Below are positions 27,756-37,553 of a stretch of DNA of 64,000 bases, one piece after another. Location of the stretch: the NCBI GenBank assembly GCA_020846715.1, contig JADLDK010000001.1, forward strand, positions 1-64,000, written 5' to 3'. The stretch comes from Armatimonadota bacterium. Its GTDB lineage: Bacteria; Armatimonadota; UBA5829; DSUL01. The position numbers and the translations under genes were made by a program. Within the stretch, counting starts at the first letter, position 1; the number at the start of each line of letters is the position of its first letter. Under the pieces are notes generated by a model. That model was not told the origin of the DNA and searched no databases. It was given only the letters and a program-made list of their open reading frames with translations.

Positions 27756-28784
27756 ATGAAACAAGTTTGTTTGAATGAGAGGGGCGAGATAGTCGTCCGG
27801 CAAACCGAAGACCCGAAAGTTGGAAACCAGTTCATAGTGACCGACACGACTTTCTCCATCATCAGCACCGGAACGGAGACTATGGGCATTCGTGCGGCGC
27901 GAAAGTCTTCAGCGAACCAGCCCGGATTGACGCCGCTGGGCTATACAAACTCCGGTTGTGTAACAGCTGTGGGTTCCGGTGTGGATACAGTATCAACTGG
28001 GGATCGCGTAGGAGCTTATGGAAGCAGCTTCGCTCAGGCAGGTCACGCCTCAAAGAGCAAAATCAGCAAGCATCTATGCGTAAAGCTACCAGACAATGTG
28101 TCGCTGCGATCCGGGGCGTTTCTCGGTCTCGGCGGTATCGCTATGCAGGCTGTACGCAGGGCTGACCTGCGCCTCGGAGAGACCGTTGTTGTCCTCGGGC
28201 TTGGCGTGCTCGGACAGATAGTGGCTCGCATATTTCTGGCGGGCGGGCAGCAGGTTTTTGGGTGTGACTTCCTTCAGATGCGCGCTGACACAGCGGCCGA
28301 AGCAGGGGTGTGCATAATCCGGCCAGGTGAGGTATCTGTGGATGAGTTGTTGGCCTCAACGGATGGCCACGGCGCTGATGCAGTCGTCATTTGTGTCGCT
28401 ACAGACTCAGCAGAGCCGATAGCCCAGGCGTTGAAGATGCTGAGATTTGGCGGGAGGATCGTGGTCGTGGGAGTGGCGCAGATTGAACTGGATCGATCGC
28501 TGTTCTTTGGCAAGGAAGCGCAGGTGCTGATCTCCCGCGCAGCAGGCCCTGGACGCTACGATCCTTCCTACGAAAGAGACGGAGAGGACCTGCCCTACCC
28601 TTACGTTCGCTGGAGTGAGGGCCGGAATCTGGCGGAGTTTATCCGGCTGTTGCACATTCGCCAGGTCGAAGTTGAGAGCCTGATTACGCATGAGTTCAGT
28701 GTGGATGAAGCGCCTGAAGCCTATGAGCAGGTGATGGAGCATCCCGGGGAGACGCTGGCTGTCGCTTTGAAGTATCGTGACTGA
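27756..28784 (+). CDS. Medium-chain dehydrogenase, zinc-type alcohol/sugar dehydrogenase-like
   Basis: A 342-residue MDR superfamily protein. The N-terminal catalytic-type domain includes SIISTGTETMGIRAARKS and GYTNSGCVTAVGSGVDTV; the Rossmann domain has VVVLGLGVLGQIVARIFLAGG (about 148-168). The expected catalytic Cys of alcohol dehydrogenases is replaced (SISTGTE), and the four-Cys structural zinc lobe is missing. This matches the bi-domain oxidoreductase group often found beside Gfo/Idh sugar genes. AGGAC lies upstream of the ATG. A separate aldo/keto reductase gene follows 106 nt later on the same strand. Substrate unknown. Confidence 0.87.
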   Translation: MKQVCLNERGEIVVRQTEDPKVGNQFIVTDTTFSIISTGTETMGIRAARKSSANQPGLTPLGYTNSGCVTAVGSGVDTVSTGDRVGAYGSSFAQAGHASKSKISKHLCVKLPDNVSLRSGAFLGLGGIAMQAVRRADLRLGETVVVLGLGVLGQIVARIFLAGGQQVFGCDFLQMRADTAAEAGVCIIRPGEVSVDELLASTDGHGADAVVICVATDSAEPIAQALKMLRFGGRIVVVGVAQIELDRSLFFGKEAQVLISRAAGPGRYDPSYERDGEDLPYPYVRWSEGRNLAEFIRLLHIRQVEVESLITHEFSVDEAPEAYEQVMEHPGETLAVALKYRD

Positions 28785-28890
28785 CAGAGTTGAGTCGGGA
28801 GAAGCGGCAAGTAGAGATAGTGTTTAGACGTAGTTTTGGAGGTCGCCACCGAATGGAGCAGCGACATTCGAAGTATAGGGGAGACAAGCA

Positions 28891-29859
28891 ATGAAGTATC
28901 GAAGACTGGGCGCAACGGGACTTAAGGTCTCAGAGATAGCGCTTGGGAACTGGCTGACGATGGGAGCGAAACTGGATGAAAAGGCTTCGCACCAGGTGCT
29001 GGACCGAGCGTGGGACCTGGGCGTCAATCTCTACGACACCGCTGATGCTTATGCGCATGGTGAAGCGGAAAAGATACTGGGCGCCTGGCTGAAGACGAAA
29101 CCGCGCGAACAGGTCGTTGTGGCGACCAAAGGCCGGGTGCAGATGTGGGACGGGCCCAATGGCCAGGGCCTGAGTAAGAAACATCTCATTGAGGCGGCAA
29201 ACCACAGCCTCAAACGACTCGATCTGGATTACGTGGACATCTATCAGTTTCATTGGCCTGATGCCGAGACGCCGATCGAGGAGTCGCTTGAAGCGATGGA
29301 TTTGCTCATGCGACAGGGTAAGGTGCTCTACGCAGGCTGCTCGAACTATGACACAGAGCTTCTTCGGGACGCGCTGCTGGCTTCGGAGCGCAAGGGTCTG
29401 CCACGGATTGTGTCCATCCAGCCGCGATACAGCATGTTCGACACGCACATCGAAACGACTCTGATGAAGCGCTGTGGAGCTGAGGGGATAGGGATGATCG
29501 TGTACAGTCCTCTGGAGCAGGGCCTTCTGACAGAGAAATATCTGGGCGGCAAAGCGCCGGTCGGGTCTCGTCTTGACGATAAGGCTCAGGAGTCTCTTCT
29601 AACCTCGGAAAATATCAGCGCCCTCAGTGCTCTCGCGGACATTGCTCACAGCCGCAACGCGAAGTTGAATCAACTGGCGCTGGCGTGGATACTGACACAC
29701 CCTGAGATCACTGCGCCCATCGTTGGGGCAACATCACCCGCCCAGATCGAAGAGAACGCAGCCGCCAGCGACGTTGTCCTGACGCCAGAAGAGTTGCAGC
29801 AAATCGAAGAGGTACTGCAGAAGCGTCAGAAGGCCGTGGCCCTCAGACAGGCTGGCTGA
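28891..29859 (+). CDS. Aldo/keto reductase
   Basis: A 322-residue NADPH-dependent aldo/keto reductase of the voltage-gated potassium channel beta-subunit-like group. The catalytic tetrad region is clear: NLYDTADAYAHGEAEKILG supplies Asp and Tyr, VVATKGRV the Lys, and YQFHWPDAETP the His. The cofactor-binding block near the end is AWILTHPEITAPIVGATSPAQIEENA. Length is typical. A purine-rich GGAGACAAG lies before the ATG. It probably reduces or interconverts sugar-derived carbonyls with the neighbouring dehydrogenase, although the two genes are 106 nt apart and need not share a transcript. Confidence 0.93.
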   Translation: MKYRRLGATGLKVSEIALGNWLTMGAKLDEKASHQVLDRAWDLGVNLYDTADAYAHGEAEKILGAWLKTKPREQVVVATKGRVQMWDGPNGQGLSKKHLIEAANHSLKRLDLDYVDIYQFHWPDAETPIEESLEAMDLLMRQGKVLYAGCSNYDTELLRDALLASERKGLPRIVSIQPRYSMFDTHIETTLMKRCGAEGIGMIVYSPLEQGLLTEKYLGGKAPVGSRLDDKAQESLLTSENISALSALADIAHSRNAKLNQLALAWILTHPEITAPIVGATSPAQIEENAAASDVVLTPEELQQIEEVLQKRQKAVALRQAG

Positions 29860-30127
29860 AGGTCTCCCCCTCGGGCGAGGCTATCCGGCCGGCACACGCC
29901 TGGCGCTGGATACACAATGGTCGCTGTCTGTGCGGATGAACCTCAAAATGTGTCCATATCGTGTCACGACATTGTCTGTTGAATCCTGAGCAGAAGCGTA
30001 CAAATCCCGCGGTCCGACAGAGGTTTGGGCGGGAGAAGCGGTTAACTGGTCTTTGTAGGCGCACGGAACGTCTTTTATCGGATCAACGAATACGACAAAT
30101 ACGTGAAAACGCAGACTGGAGGTTCGC

Positions 30128-31585
30128 ATGAAAAAGAAACTGACGAACAACGCGGGGTCGCCGATTGTTGACAATCAGAATGCGATGACCGCCGGCCCAC
30201 GAGGGCCAATGCTTCTGCAGGATGTCTGGTTTCTGGAAAAGCTGGCGCACTTTGACCGCGAGGTCATTCCAGAAAGACGCATGCATGCCAAAGGTTCCGG
30301 GGCCTACGGGACATTCACGGTCACCCACGACATCACCCGCTATACCAGAGCGAAGATATTCTCCGAAATTGGAAAGAAAACTGACCTGTTTGTCCGGTTT
30401 TCGACCGTAGCTGGAGAGCGGGGTGCGGCGGATGCGGAGCGCGACATTCGCGGCTTTGCGATCAAGTTCTACACCGAAGAAGGCAACTGGGACCTGGCGG
30501 GCAACAACACGCCGGTGTTCTTCCTGCGGGATCCGCTAAAATTCCCGGATCTGAATCACGCCGTCAAACGCGATCCACGCACGAATATGCGCAGCGCGCG
30601 TAACAACTGGGACTTCTGGTCATCGCTGCCTGAGGCGTTGCACCAGGTGACAATCACGATGAGCGATCGGGGAATCCCCTACTCTTATCGTCACATGCAT
30701 GGGTTTGGCAGTCACACATTCAGCTTCATCAACGCGAAGAATGAGCGCAACTGGGTGAAGTTTCACTTCGTGACGCAACAGGGCATTCGCAATTTGACGG
30801 ACGAAGAAGCTGAAGCGATTGTCGCTAAAGACCGCGAAAGCCATCAGCGCGACCTTCTGGAAAGCATCGACGCCGGAAATTTCCCGAAGTGGAAGCTTTT
30901 TGTGCAGATCATGCCGGAGGCTGACGCAGCGCATTACCGATTCCATCCGTTCGATCTCAGCAAAGTCTGGCTTCACAAGGACTATCCACTGATTGAGGTG
31001 GGCGTGATGGAGCTGAACCGGAATCCGGAGAACTACTTCGCTGAGGTTGAGCAGTCAGCCTTCAATCCGGCTAATGTTGTGCCGGGAATCGGATTCTCTC
31101 CAGACAAAATGCTGCAGGGGCGTCTTTTCTCCTATGGAGACGCTCAGCGGTACCGTCTCGGGGTTAACCACCACCTCATTCCAGTCAATGCGTCGCGCTG
31201 TCCCAATGCGCACAGCTACCACAGAGATGGCGCTATGCGCGTGGACGGAAACTTCGGTGGGACTCTTGGCTATGAGCCGAATAGCTACGGGGAGTGGCAG
31301 GAGCAGCCGGAGTACGCGGAGCCTCCGCTGAAGATTGAAGGCGCAGCGGACCACTGGAGCTTCCGGGAAGACGATGACGACTACTACACGCAGCCAGGAA
31401 TGCTGTTCCGCCTAATGAGCCAGGAGCAGCGAAAAGCCCTGTTCGGAAACACGGCCCGGGCTATGGCGGGTGTTCCAGATGAGATCAAGGGGCGTCATAT
31501 CAGCAACTGCCTGAAAGCTGATAAGGCTTACGGAGAAGGAGTGGCGGCGGCTCTCAGCATCGAAGCCGGCGATATCAAAGGATAG
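30128..31585 (+). CDS. katA: Monofunctional haem catalase
   Basis: A 485-residue small-subunit catalase that breaks hydrogen peroxide into water and oxygen. The active-site His53 lies in [13 protein letters not shown], the catalytic Asn in [11 protein letters not shown] (about 126-127) and the haem-iron Tyr336 in [35 protein letters not shown] and [13 protein letters not shown] are further family blocks. Length fits the clade 3 small-subunit type. GGAGG 5 nt upstream fixes the ATG. The 268 nt before it have no clear promoter or regulator site that I can name. It is followed by a hairpin shared with the convergent export operon. Confidence 0.97.
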   Translation: MKKKLTNNAGSPIVDNQNAMTAGPRGPMLLQDVWFLEKLAHFDREVIPERRMHAKGSGAYGTFTVTHDITRYTRAKIFSEIGKKTDLFVRFSTVAGERGAADAERDIRGFAIKFYTEEGNWDLAGNNTPVFFLRDPLKFPDLNHAVKRDPRTNMRSARNNWDFWSSLPEALHQVTITMSDRGIPYSYRHMHGFGSHTFSFINAKNERNWVKFHFVTQQGIRNLTDEEAEAIVAKDRESHQRDLLESIDAGNFPKWKLFVQIMPEADAAHYRFHPFDLSKVWLHKDYPLIEVGVMELNRNPENYFAEVEQSAFNPANVVPGIGFSPDKMLQGRLFSYGDAQRYRLGVNHHLIPVNASRCPNAHSYHRDGAMRVDGNFGGTLGYEPNSYGEWQEQPEYAEPPLKIEGAADHWSFREDDDDYYTQPGMLFRLMSQEQRKALFGNTARAMAGVPDEIKGRHISNCLKADKAYGEGVAAALSIEAGDIKG

Positions 31586-31610
31586 ACTGCTGCCAATCTG
31601 ACCGAGTATC

Positions 31611-31646
31611 AGGGGCTGCCGGCGGCGATGAGGGCTGGCGGCCCCT
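31611..31646. terminator. Hairpin between convergent katA and export operon
   Basis: A 13-bp stem, AGGGGCTGCCGGC with GCTGGCGGCCCCT (two G-T wobbles), with a 10-nt loop lies between the ends of katA and the PII-like gene. Neither side has a strong T-run, so a two-way terminator is likely but not certain. Confidence 0.5.
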
Positions 31647-31669
31647 GGCGTTTCCAGGGCACAGAAAGG

Positions 31670-31960
31670 CTAGACCAGGACTTCGCAGTCTGAGATGAAG
31701 ACGCGGAAAGCAAGCTGCTTGATAAACTCATCCGGCACGCTGAGCAGACGCTGTCTCAACGGCTCAACCTGTTCATCTTCGATCACACACAGCATAACGT
31801 TGTTGACGCCGGGAAAGACCGGATCTCCCATACGCAGTCCCGTTCGCCCTTTGCCCACTACATCTGTCACTCGCGTCCACGCACTGGCGCCAACTTCCTC
31901 GAGAGCCTCCTCAACCAGAGATTCCGCTCCAGTGTCATAAATGATGATGGCGAGTTTCAT
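31670..31960 (-). CDS. PII-like signalling protein, last gene of the export operon
   Basis: A 96-residue protein with the ferredoxin-like plan of the PII/GlnB-like superfamily: strand MKLAIIIYD, helix SLVEEALEEVGASAWT, a loop strand VTDVVGKGRTGLRMGDP in the place of the PII T-loop region, strand NNVMLCVIEDEQVEPLRQRL and a last strand LAFRVFISDCEVLV. It lacks the uridylylation Tyr of GlnB. PII-like proteins linked to CusABC/RND and ABC efflux genes have been described as a separate branch (PII-NG). Its ATG overlaps the RND stop as ATGA, so it is translated with the pump. It probably senses a ligand or metal and adjusts the exporter. Confidence 0.75.
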   Translation of the reverse strand: MKLAIIIYDTGAESLVEEALEEVGASAWTRVTDVVGKGRTGLRMGDPVFPGVNNVMLCVIEDEQVEPLRQRLLSVPDEFIKQLAFRVFISDCEVLV

Positions 31961-34900
31961 TCGCCGCCCTCTTTCTTCAGACCGACAATGCGGGATACTC
32001 TTTCAAGCAACCCTCCAAATACTCGTCTTAAACGAATGAGAACATCCTCCATAATACTGTAGCTTGCAGGCACAACGAGCAAAGTCAGGAGGGTGGAGAC
32101 GATTAGACCACCTACCACGGCGGTGGCCAGAGGCGCTCGCTGCTCGGAGCCCCGCGAAGGAAACAGCATAGTAGGTGTCAGAGCAGCCAGCAGTGAGAAA
32201 GTGGTCATCAGGATCGGCCGCAGTCTGGTTGGCCCCGCCTGCAGGATGGCCTCCCGCCGGGACAAGCCTCTCGCGCGCAGGGTATTGGTGTAGTCTATAA
32301 GCAGGATGGCGTTCTTGGTGACGATGCCCATCAACATGATGAAGCCGATCATCGAGGTAATGGACAGCGACTGCCCACGGGCAACCAGCATAAGGATTGC
32401 TCCGACAAGCGCCTGTGGAAGGCTGATCATAATGACCAGAGGATTGAACAGAGACTCGAACAACCCCGCCTGCAGCATATAAACCAGAGCAATAGCGAGC
32501 AAAAGGGCGCTGATGATATACCTAAAGCTCTCCTGCATCATCTGAGAAGTGCCGCCAATTCTGATGGTCGTGTTTCCGGTGGGCAGACTCGCGAGACGAT
32601 TACTAATCTGCTGCTGGACGTTAGCCAGTGGCGCGCCAGGCTGCAGAAAGGCACTGACTGTTACCAGGCGCTGGCGGTTCTTGCGGTCAATTTTAGTGGG
32701 CGCTGCCGCAAGCCGGACATCTGCCACAGAATCCAGATAGACCGGCGCGCCATTAGCAGTACCGACGATAAGCTGTTTGACACTCTCGAGCTGCGCGCGA
32801 TCTTGCTCGCGCACCTGGACGCGGATGTTGTACTCTGTCCCCTCAACGCGGAACTTGCTGGTTGTATCACCCTCAACAGATGTGCGAACGGCCTGGGCAA
32901 TCTGGGCTGTTGAAATGCCGACGTCCATAGCGCGGTCCCGGTCAACGTGGATTTCGAGTTCGGGACGCCCGATTTTCCACGAAGTATCCACATCGCGCGC
33001 GCCGGGGACACTGCGAATGACCTCAGCGACGCGGTTGGCGACCCGGTTCAGCTCCTGCATATCGGCGCCAGTGACTTCCATTGCGATTGGTGTGCCACCC
33101 CCGCCCTGGCTATCTGCGGAAGCTACTGTTATCTTTGCGCCTGCGATGGAGCGGGCAATCTCCTGGCGCAGCTGAACCATAATTTCATCCATCCCGCGCC
33201 GCCGGTCAGTCTTGTCCACAAGCTGAAGCGAAATACGCGCGTACTGGGGGCCGGTATTGCCGGCTCCGGCGAAGGCGCCTGCACTGGCAGACCCGAGGCT
33301 GGTCAGATAGTACCGGGTCTCAGGCAGCGTCTTGAGCATGCCCTCCAGGCGGTTAGTGATCCGCTCTGTGTACTTCAAGCTGCTACCCGCAGGAGCTTCG
33401 ACACTGATGCCAATCTGCCCCTGATCCACTTCAGGAATAAACTCACCCTTAATAGGAAGATGGACAAACAGGCTCAGCAGACCCGCGATCAACATGAACA
33501 AAAGACCGACGCTCTTGCTGGGTGACAATCGAGTTGCCAGCAAACCAAGAATAAGCACAAAGACGATCAGATTGAACAGACGCGGCGGCAGCCCTCCAGC
33601 CCATATCGGCGGAGAAAGCATGATGAAGACGGTTGTCAGACTGACGAGGCCAATGACAAATGTGAGCCAGCGATTCTCCAGCGACCAGTGTAGAAGGCGT
33701 TCGTAGTTCTTCTCAAGGCGCTGATACCGAGCTTCAAACCTCTCAAACAAGCGCTCCCAAAACCCGTGGCGCTCCAGCTCGTGCTTCCGCCTGGTCTGTT
33801 TGGTCGCCCGCTTGTAAAAGCGAGAAGCCATCATCGGCGTCAGCGTGAAGCTGACGAGTAGAGAAAACAGGGTGGCCGTAGCGACAGTAATGCCGAAAGA
33901 CCGAAAGAACTCTCCAACAATGCCGCCCATAAACGCGATGGGGATAAAGACAACCACATCCACCATGGTGATCGTGACGGCGGCGAGAGCGATCTCGGTG
34001 CGCCCGTTAATGGCAGCTTCGCGCGGAGGTTCTCCCTCTTCGAGGTGACGATCGATGTTTTCAAGGACGACGATCGCGTCATCAACGAGAATTCCCACCG
34101 CAAGCGACAGAGCAAGCATCGTCATAAAGTTCAGCGTAAAGCCGAACCATGACATAGGCAGGAACGTGGCGATAATCGAGGTGGGGATGGCTATAGAGAC
34201 AATCAGTGTTGCGCGGGCGCTGTGCAGGAAGACAAAGACGACAATGACAACAAGAAGAATTCCGAACAACAATTCGCGGTTGGTATCGTGAAGCTGCTCT
34301 TTGACAAAGTCGGATTCGTCAGTAGCGATAATGAACTTGACCCCCGGTGGAAGAATCGGCTGAAGGCCAGCCAGCTCTTTCTTTGCTCCATCGGCCACAT
34401 CAACAGTGTTGGCATCGGTCTGTTTCTGAACGGCCAGGATGACGGCTGGTTTGCCGTTCAGCTTTGAAATCTGATCCGGGTCTTCGATAGTGTCTTTGAC
34501 CGTCGCAACATCAGACAGCGCAATGTTCCAGCCAGGGCCACCGCCGCGTGTATCCGGGATGTGCAGGCGCATGTTCGCCAGCGTCTGTGCGGAGTCAAAC
34601 TCTCCTACAACGCGGATCGCATAGTCCTGGCGTCCCTGTTTGATGCTCCCACCAGGGACATTTATATTTTCTCGCTGAATGCCCAGAGCGACGTCGTTGA
34701 TCGTGAGGTTGTAGGCGTCCAATCGCCTCTTGTCCACAAGAACCTGAATCTCGCGCACATCGCCGCCCGAAACCGCCACGGCGGCCGCGCCTGGAACGCG
34801 GGCCAGCCGGTCTTTGACGACCTCGTCCGCAAAGTAGCGCATGTCGCGGGGTGAGATCGGCCCCTCCATCCCAATGGACATAACAGGCTGGGCGGAGATA

Positions 34901-35292
34901 TCCGCCTTTGTGATGCTGGGGGGATCAATCTCGTTAGGGAGCTGGCGGCGGATGCTGTCAACTTTCTCGCGCACATCCGCCGCTGCGGCGTCAATGTCTG
35001 TCCCCAACTCAAACTCCAGGCTGACAACAGATATGCCGTCCTGCGAAGTTGATGTGATGTTCTTCAGTCGCGAGATTGAGCCGACCGCGTCCTCAATGGG
35101 CTTGGAGATGAGCGTTTCGATCTCCTGGGGCCCGGCGCCAGTATAGGTGGTGACGATAGTGATGAAGGGAAGGTCCACTTTCGGGCGCATCTCGGCAGGC
35201 ATGCGCGCCCGAGCGATCCAACCCATGAGGACGACGGCCAGGAACAACATCGTAACGAAAACCGGCCGGCGAATGGCAGCCGCTGTGATCAT
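31957..35292 (-). CDS. RND efflux transporter, inner-membrane pump (HAE1/AcrB type)
   Basis: A 1111-residue RND pump that uses the proton gradient to extrude compounds through a TolC channel. It has the usual layout of a first helix (RRPVFVTMLFLAVVLMGWIA), a large periplasmic loop, helices 2-6, a second large loop and helices 8-12. The proton-relay Asp pair sits in GILVDDAIVVLENIDRH (helix 4), and helix 10 has GIVTKNAILLIDYTN with the relay Lys. This is the HAE family form rather than the metal-specific HME form. It is about 60 residues longer than AcrB, with an extra cytoplasmic stretch (KRATKQTRRKHELERHGFWE). It starts directly after the adaptor stop and overlaps the PII-like gene by 4 nt. 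Confidence 0.95.
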   Translation of the reverse strand: MITAAAIRRPVFVTMLFLAVVLMGWIARARMPAEMRPKVDLPFITIVTTYTGAGPQEIETLISKPIEDAVGSISRLKNITSTSQDGISVVSLEFELGTDIDAAAADVREKVDSIRRQLPNEIDPPSITKADISAQPVMSIGMEGPISPRDMRYFADEVVKDRLARVPGAAAVAVSGGDVREIQVLVDKRRLDAYNLTINDVALGIQRENINVPGGSIKQGRQDYAIRVVGEFDSAQTLANMRLHIPDTRGGGPGWNIALSDVATVKDTIEDPDQISKLNGKPAVILAVQKQTDANTVDVADGAKKELAGLQPILPPGVKFIIATDESDFVKEQLHDTNRELLFGILLVVIVVFVFLHSARATLIVSIAIPTSIIATFLPMSWFGFTLNFMTMLALSLAVGILVDDAIVVLENIDRHLEEGEPPREAAINGRTEIALAAVTITMVDVVVFIPIAFMGGIVGEFFRSFGITVATATLFSLLVSFTLTPMMASRFYKRATKQTRRKHELERHGFWERLFERFEARYQRLEKNYERLLHWSLENRWLTFVIGLVSLTTVFIMLSPPIWAGGLPPRLFNLIVFVLILGLLATRLSPSKSVGLLFMLIAGLLSLFVHLPIKGEFIPEVDQGQIGISVEAPAGSSLKYTERITNRLEGMLKTLPETRYYLTSLGSASAGAFAGAGNTGPQYARISLQLVDKTDRRRGMDEIMVQLRQEIARSIAGAKITVASADSQGGGGTPIAMEVTGADMQELNRVANRVAEVIRSVPGARDVDTSWKIGRPELEIHVDRDRAMDVGISTAQIAQAVRTSVEGDTTSKFRVEGTEYNIRVQVREQDRAQLESVKQLIVGTANGAPVYLDSVADVRLAAAPTKIDRKNRQRLVTVSAFLQPGAPLANVQQQISNRLASLPTGNTTIRIGGTSQMMQESFRYIISALLLAIALVYMLQAGLFESLFNPLVIMISLPQALVGAILMLVARGQSLSITSMIGFIMLMGIVTKNAILLIDYTNTLRARGLSRREAILQAGPTRLRPILMTTFSLLAALTPTMLFPSRGSEQRAPLATAVVGGLIVSTLLTLLVVPASYSIMEDVLIRLRRVFGGLLERVSRIVGLKKEGGE

Positions 35293-36837
35293 TTATCTGG
35301 CCTGTGCCTCCGTATCCTCACCGGAGGAGTCAACGATGTTGACCTCCTGTCCGTCTTTGAGGTAAGCCTGGCCCGTACGAACCACTCTGTCACCGTCTGA
35401 CAGACCTTCTGTGATTTCTATCCGCGTTCCGTTCGCCAATCCCGTTGACACCGAGCGCAGACGCACAACCGCCCCGTCTACAGTCTCCATCGGGACCTTG
35501 CCTTTACCGTCCGGCCTGGCTCCAGCTTTCGGCCGCTGGACCGGCGCTTTGACGACCCGGAAAACTTTCTGCCCGTCAGACGTACTGACAAGAGCATCGC
35601 GCGGCAGAATCAGCGCGTTCTGGTGGCGCTCAACTTCAATGTCGCCTTTTGCGAACATTCCGGGCTTGAGATCGGTACCCGCGTCGGACACCGACACACG
35701 GGCTTTGAAGGACCTGTTTGCGGTGTCAGCAGCCGGGTAGATTTCGACGACCTTCCCATGGAAGCGGCGGCCCGGAACGGCGTCTGTGCGCACGGAAACA
35801 AATTGACCTGGTTTGGTCTCAGCCACGCTAACCTCTGGAATGGTGGCCTCAAAGTACACGGTAACCGGGTTGTAGACGCGAATTAGTGGAGATCCGGGCG
35901 CAACCATCTGCCCGGGCTCGACGCTTCGCTGAGCGACAACGCCACGGATAGGCGACCGGATACTGCTGTCCGCAAGCGCCTGTTGCGCCATCGCCACACC
36001 GGCTCGGGCCTGCTGAAGCGCCGCCTCTGCTGAGCGAATATCCTGCTGCCGAAGCTCCTTTTGCTTGAGGTTTGCCTGAGCCTGCAACACCTGCTCCCGC
36101 GCCTGTTGCACAGCAAGCTCGGCCTGGCGAACCTCTTCGGGCCTTGCTCCAGCTCTGGTCAGTGAAAGCGCCTGCTGAGCCGAGCGCAAGTTTGCCTGCG
36201 CGACATCGTAGGCCCGTTCATCTGCATCCAGGTTTGCGCGGGCGACAGCGCCCTGGTTGTAGAGCTTGCGGGTGCGCTCAAGAGACGTCTGTGCGTTGGA
36301 GGCGTTCGCCCGGGCAGCTTCCACAGCGGCCTGAGCCTGAGCAACTTCCTGCGTTCGCGCGCCCTGCCTCACGACTGCAAGCCTCTGCTGAGCAACTGAC
36401 AGAGCCTGCTGAGCCTGACGCAGCGTGGTGTCGCTGGTGACATCCTGGACCTGAGACGCCGTGCGAGCCTGAGTCAGATGCGTCTGCGCCGAGGACGCAG
36501 AGGCCTTGCTGGATTCAAGGGCGTTGAGGAGATCTTCGCGCTGCTGCTGCACGACTACCGCGCCACTGGTAACTCTGTCTCCCTCGCGAAAAGGCACCAG
36601 CGTAACCTTTCCGCCCTGCTTTGCCGAGAGCGTGACGTCCTCAAGCGCGCGAACAGTGCCAGTAACCTCGATGACGTCCTCGATGGCGCCCCTTTCCACC
36701 TGAGCGACCTCCACCGCCGTGGCTGTCGGTGACTGGCTCTGCGGAGGCTTCTTTCCACAACCAGCCGTCAACACTGCTGCCAGTACAACAGCTACGAAGA
36801 CCAGAGTTCTCTCTGGATAGTTGGTTGAAACGCTCAT
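35293..36837 (-). CDS. Efflux periplasmic adaptor lipoprotein (MFP/HlyD family)
   Basis: A 514-residue membrane fusion protein. The N-terminus is a lipoprotein signal with lipobox LTAGC (lipid-modified Cys27), anchoring it to the inner membrane. A lipoyl half, a very long Ala/Gln/Arg-rich coiled-coil hairpin (about 105-290, with repeated 'QAQ.....LR.....L' heptads), the second lipoyl half and beta-barrel (SIRSPIRGVVAQRSVEPGQMV) and the membrane-proximal domain follow. The hairpin is longer than in AcrA, close to ABC-type (MacA/HlyD) adaptors. It overlaps the LolA-like gene by ATGA and abuts the RND gene without a gap. It would link TolC to the RND pump and perhaps to the ABC exporter in the same operon. 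Confidence 0.93.
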   Translation of the reverse strand: MSVSTNYPERTLVFVAVVLAAVLTAGCGKKPPQSQSPTATAVEVAQVERGAIEDVIEVTGTVRALEDVTLSAKQGGKVTLVPFREGDRVTSGAVVVQQQREDLLNALESSKASASSAQTHLTQARTASQVQDVTSDTTLRQAQQALSVAQQRLAVVRQGARTQEVAQAQAAVEAARANASNAQTSLERTRKLYNQGAVARANLDADERAYDVAQANLRSAQQALSLTRAGARPEEVRQAELAVQQAREQVLQAQANLKQKELRQQDIRSAEAALQQARAGVAMAQQALADSSIRSPIRGVVAQRSVEPGQMVAPGSPLIRVYNPVTVYFEATIPEVSVAETKPGQFVSVRTDAVPGRRFHGKVVEIYPAADTANRSFKARVSVSDAGTDLKPGMFAKGDIEVERHQNALILPRDALVSTSDGQKVFRVVKAPVQRPKAGARPDGKGKVPMETVDGAVVRLRSVSTGLANGTRIEITEGLSDGDRVVRTGQAYLKDGQEVNIVDSSGEDTEAQAR

Positions 36838-37553
36838 TTGCGTCCTCTCCCTTGCCTCCCTGCGCGCGGCCCCGCGCTTGAGCCAGATTTCGCCGGACGT
36901 TTGAACAGTGAATCCGGCAGATTGGTATTGATTTTGTAGTTGGAATAGGTTAGTGTTGCGTTACCAGAACGGGATTCCACCACTCGGCCGTCAGCGGAGT
37001 GTTTTGGCGCATACTTCATAGTGAATACAGTCTTAGTCGGCAGCCAGAACTTCTTTTCAACCAGGCTGTAAGAAAACACCGTCGTGACATCCCCAAACTG
37101 CGGAGATGCCCCCGTGAATCCCAGTGGAACAGCGCGCGCCTTGTCAACAAAAATGCGAGCCGACGCCAGGGGAGCCGCGCTGTCAACTTTGGGCCGCAGA
37201 GCATACTTGACTGCCGCCCTACCCTGCCACTTCACGTCGCCCAGGCGGATGAGGTTGTAAGATCGCAGAGTCTCTTCCACAGGGTCACCCAGGTACAACC
37301 CCTCTTCCGGCAGCATGGCAAAACCTTCTTTAGCTTCAACGTGCAGCTTATTCGGGCGCTTGTAGTACAACGCCATGCGCATATTACTGACAGTGAAGGA
37401 CGGCAGGCGGGCGTTGAGGATGACGTCGCACCGGTAGTCCTTCACTCTCGCCAGTTGCGCGCGAAGCTTCTCAATCAACGCATCCGTCCTGGCATTGGCC
37501 GCCAGCACGGTGACAAGCAGCAGCCCGATCACAGTGACGCGCACAGTCTTCAA
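36834..37553 (-). CDS. LolA-like outer-membrane lipoprotein carrier-type protein
   Basis: A 239-residue exported protein with the half-barrel plan of LolA/RseB-like proteins: signal peptide MKTVRVTVIGLLLVTVLAANA, then an initial helix IEKLRAQLARVKDYRCDVIL and eleven or so antiparallel strands (MRMALYYKRPNKLHVEAKEG; TTVFSYSLVEKKFWLPTKTVF). The tail is Gly/Arg-rich. The TTG at 37553 is chosen: it overlaps the permease stop as TTGA and gives a clean signal peptide, whereas the frame back to 37601 does not. LolA-type proteins carry lipids or lipoproteins through the periplasm. Placed between an ABC permease and an adaptor, it may hand a lipid-like substrate to the export machine. Confidence 0.75.
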   Translation of the reverse strand: MKTVRVTVIGLLLVTVLAANARTDALIEKLRAQLARVKDYRCDVILNARLPSFTVSNMRMALYYKRPNKLHVEAKEGFAMLPEEGLYLGDPVEETLRSYNLIRLGDVKWQGRAAVKYALRPKVDSAAPLASARIFVDKARAVPLGFTGASPQFGDVTTVFSYSLVEKKFWLPTKTVFTMKYAPKHSADGRVVESRSGNATLTYSNYKINTNLPDSLFKRPAKSGSSAGPRAGRQGRGRK

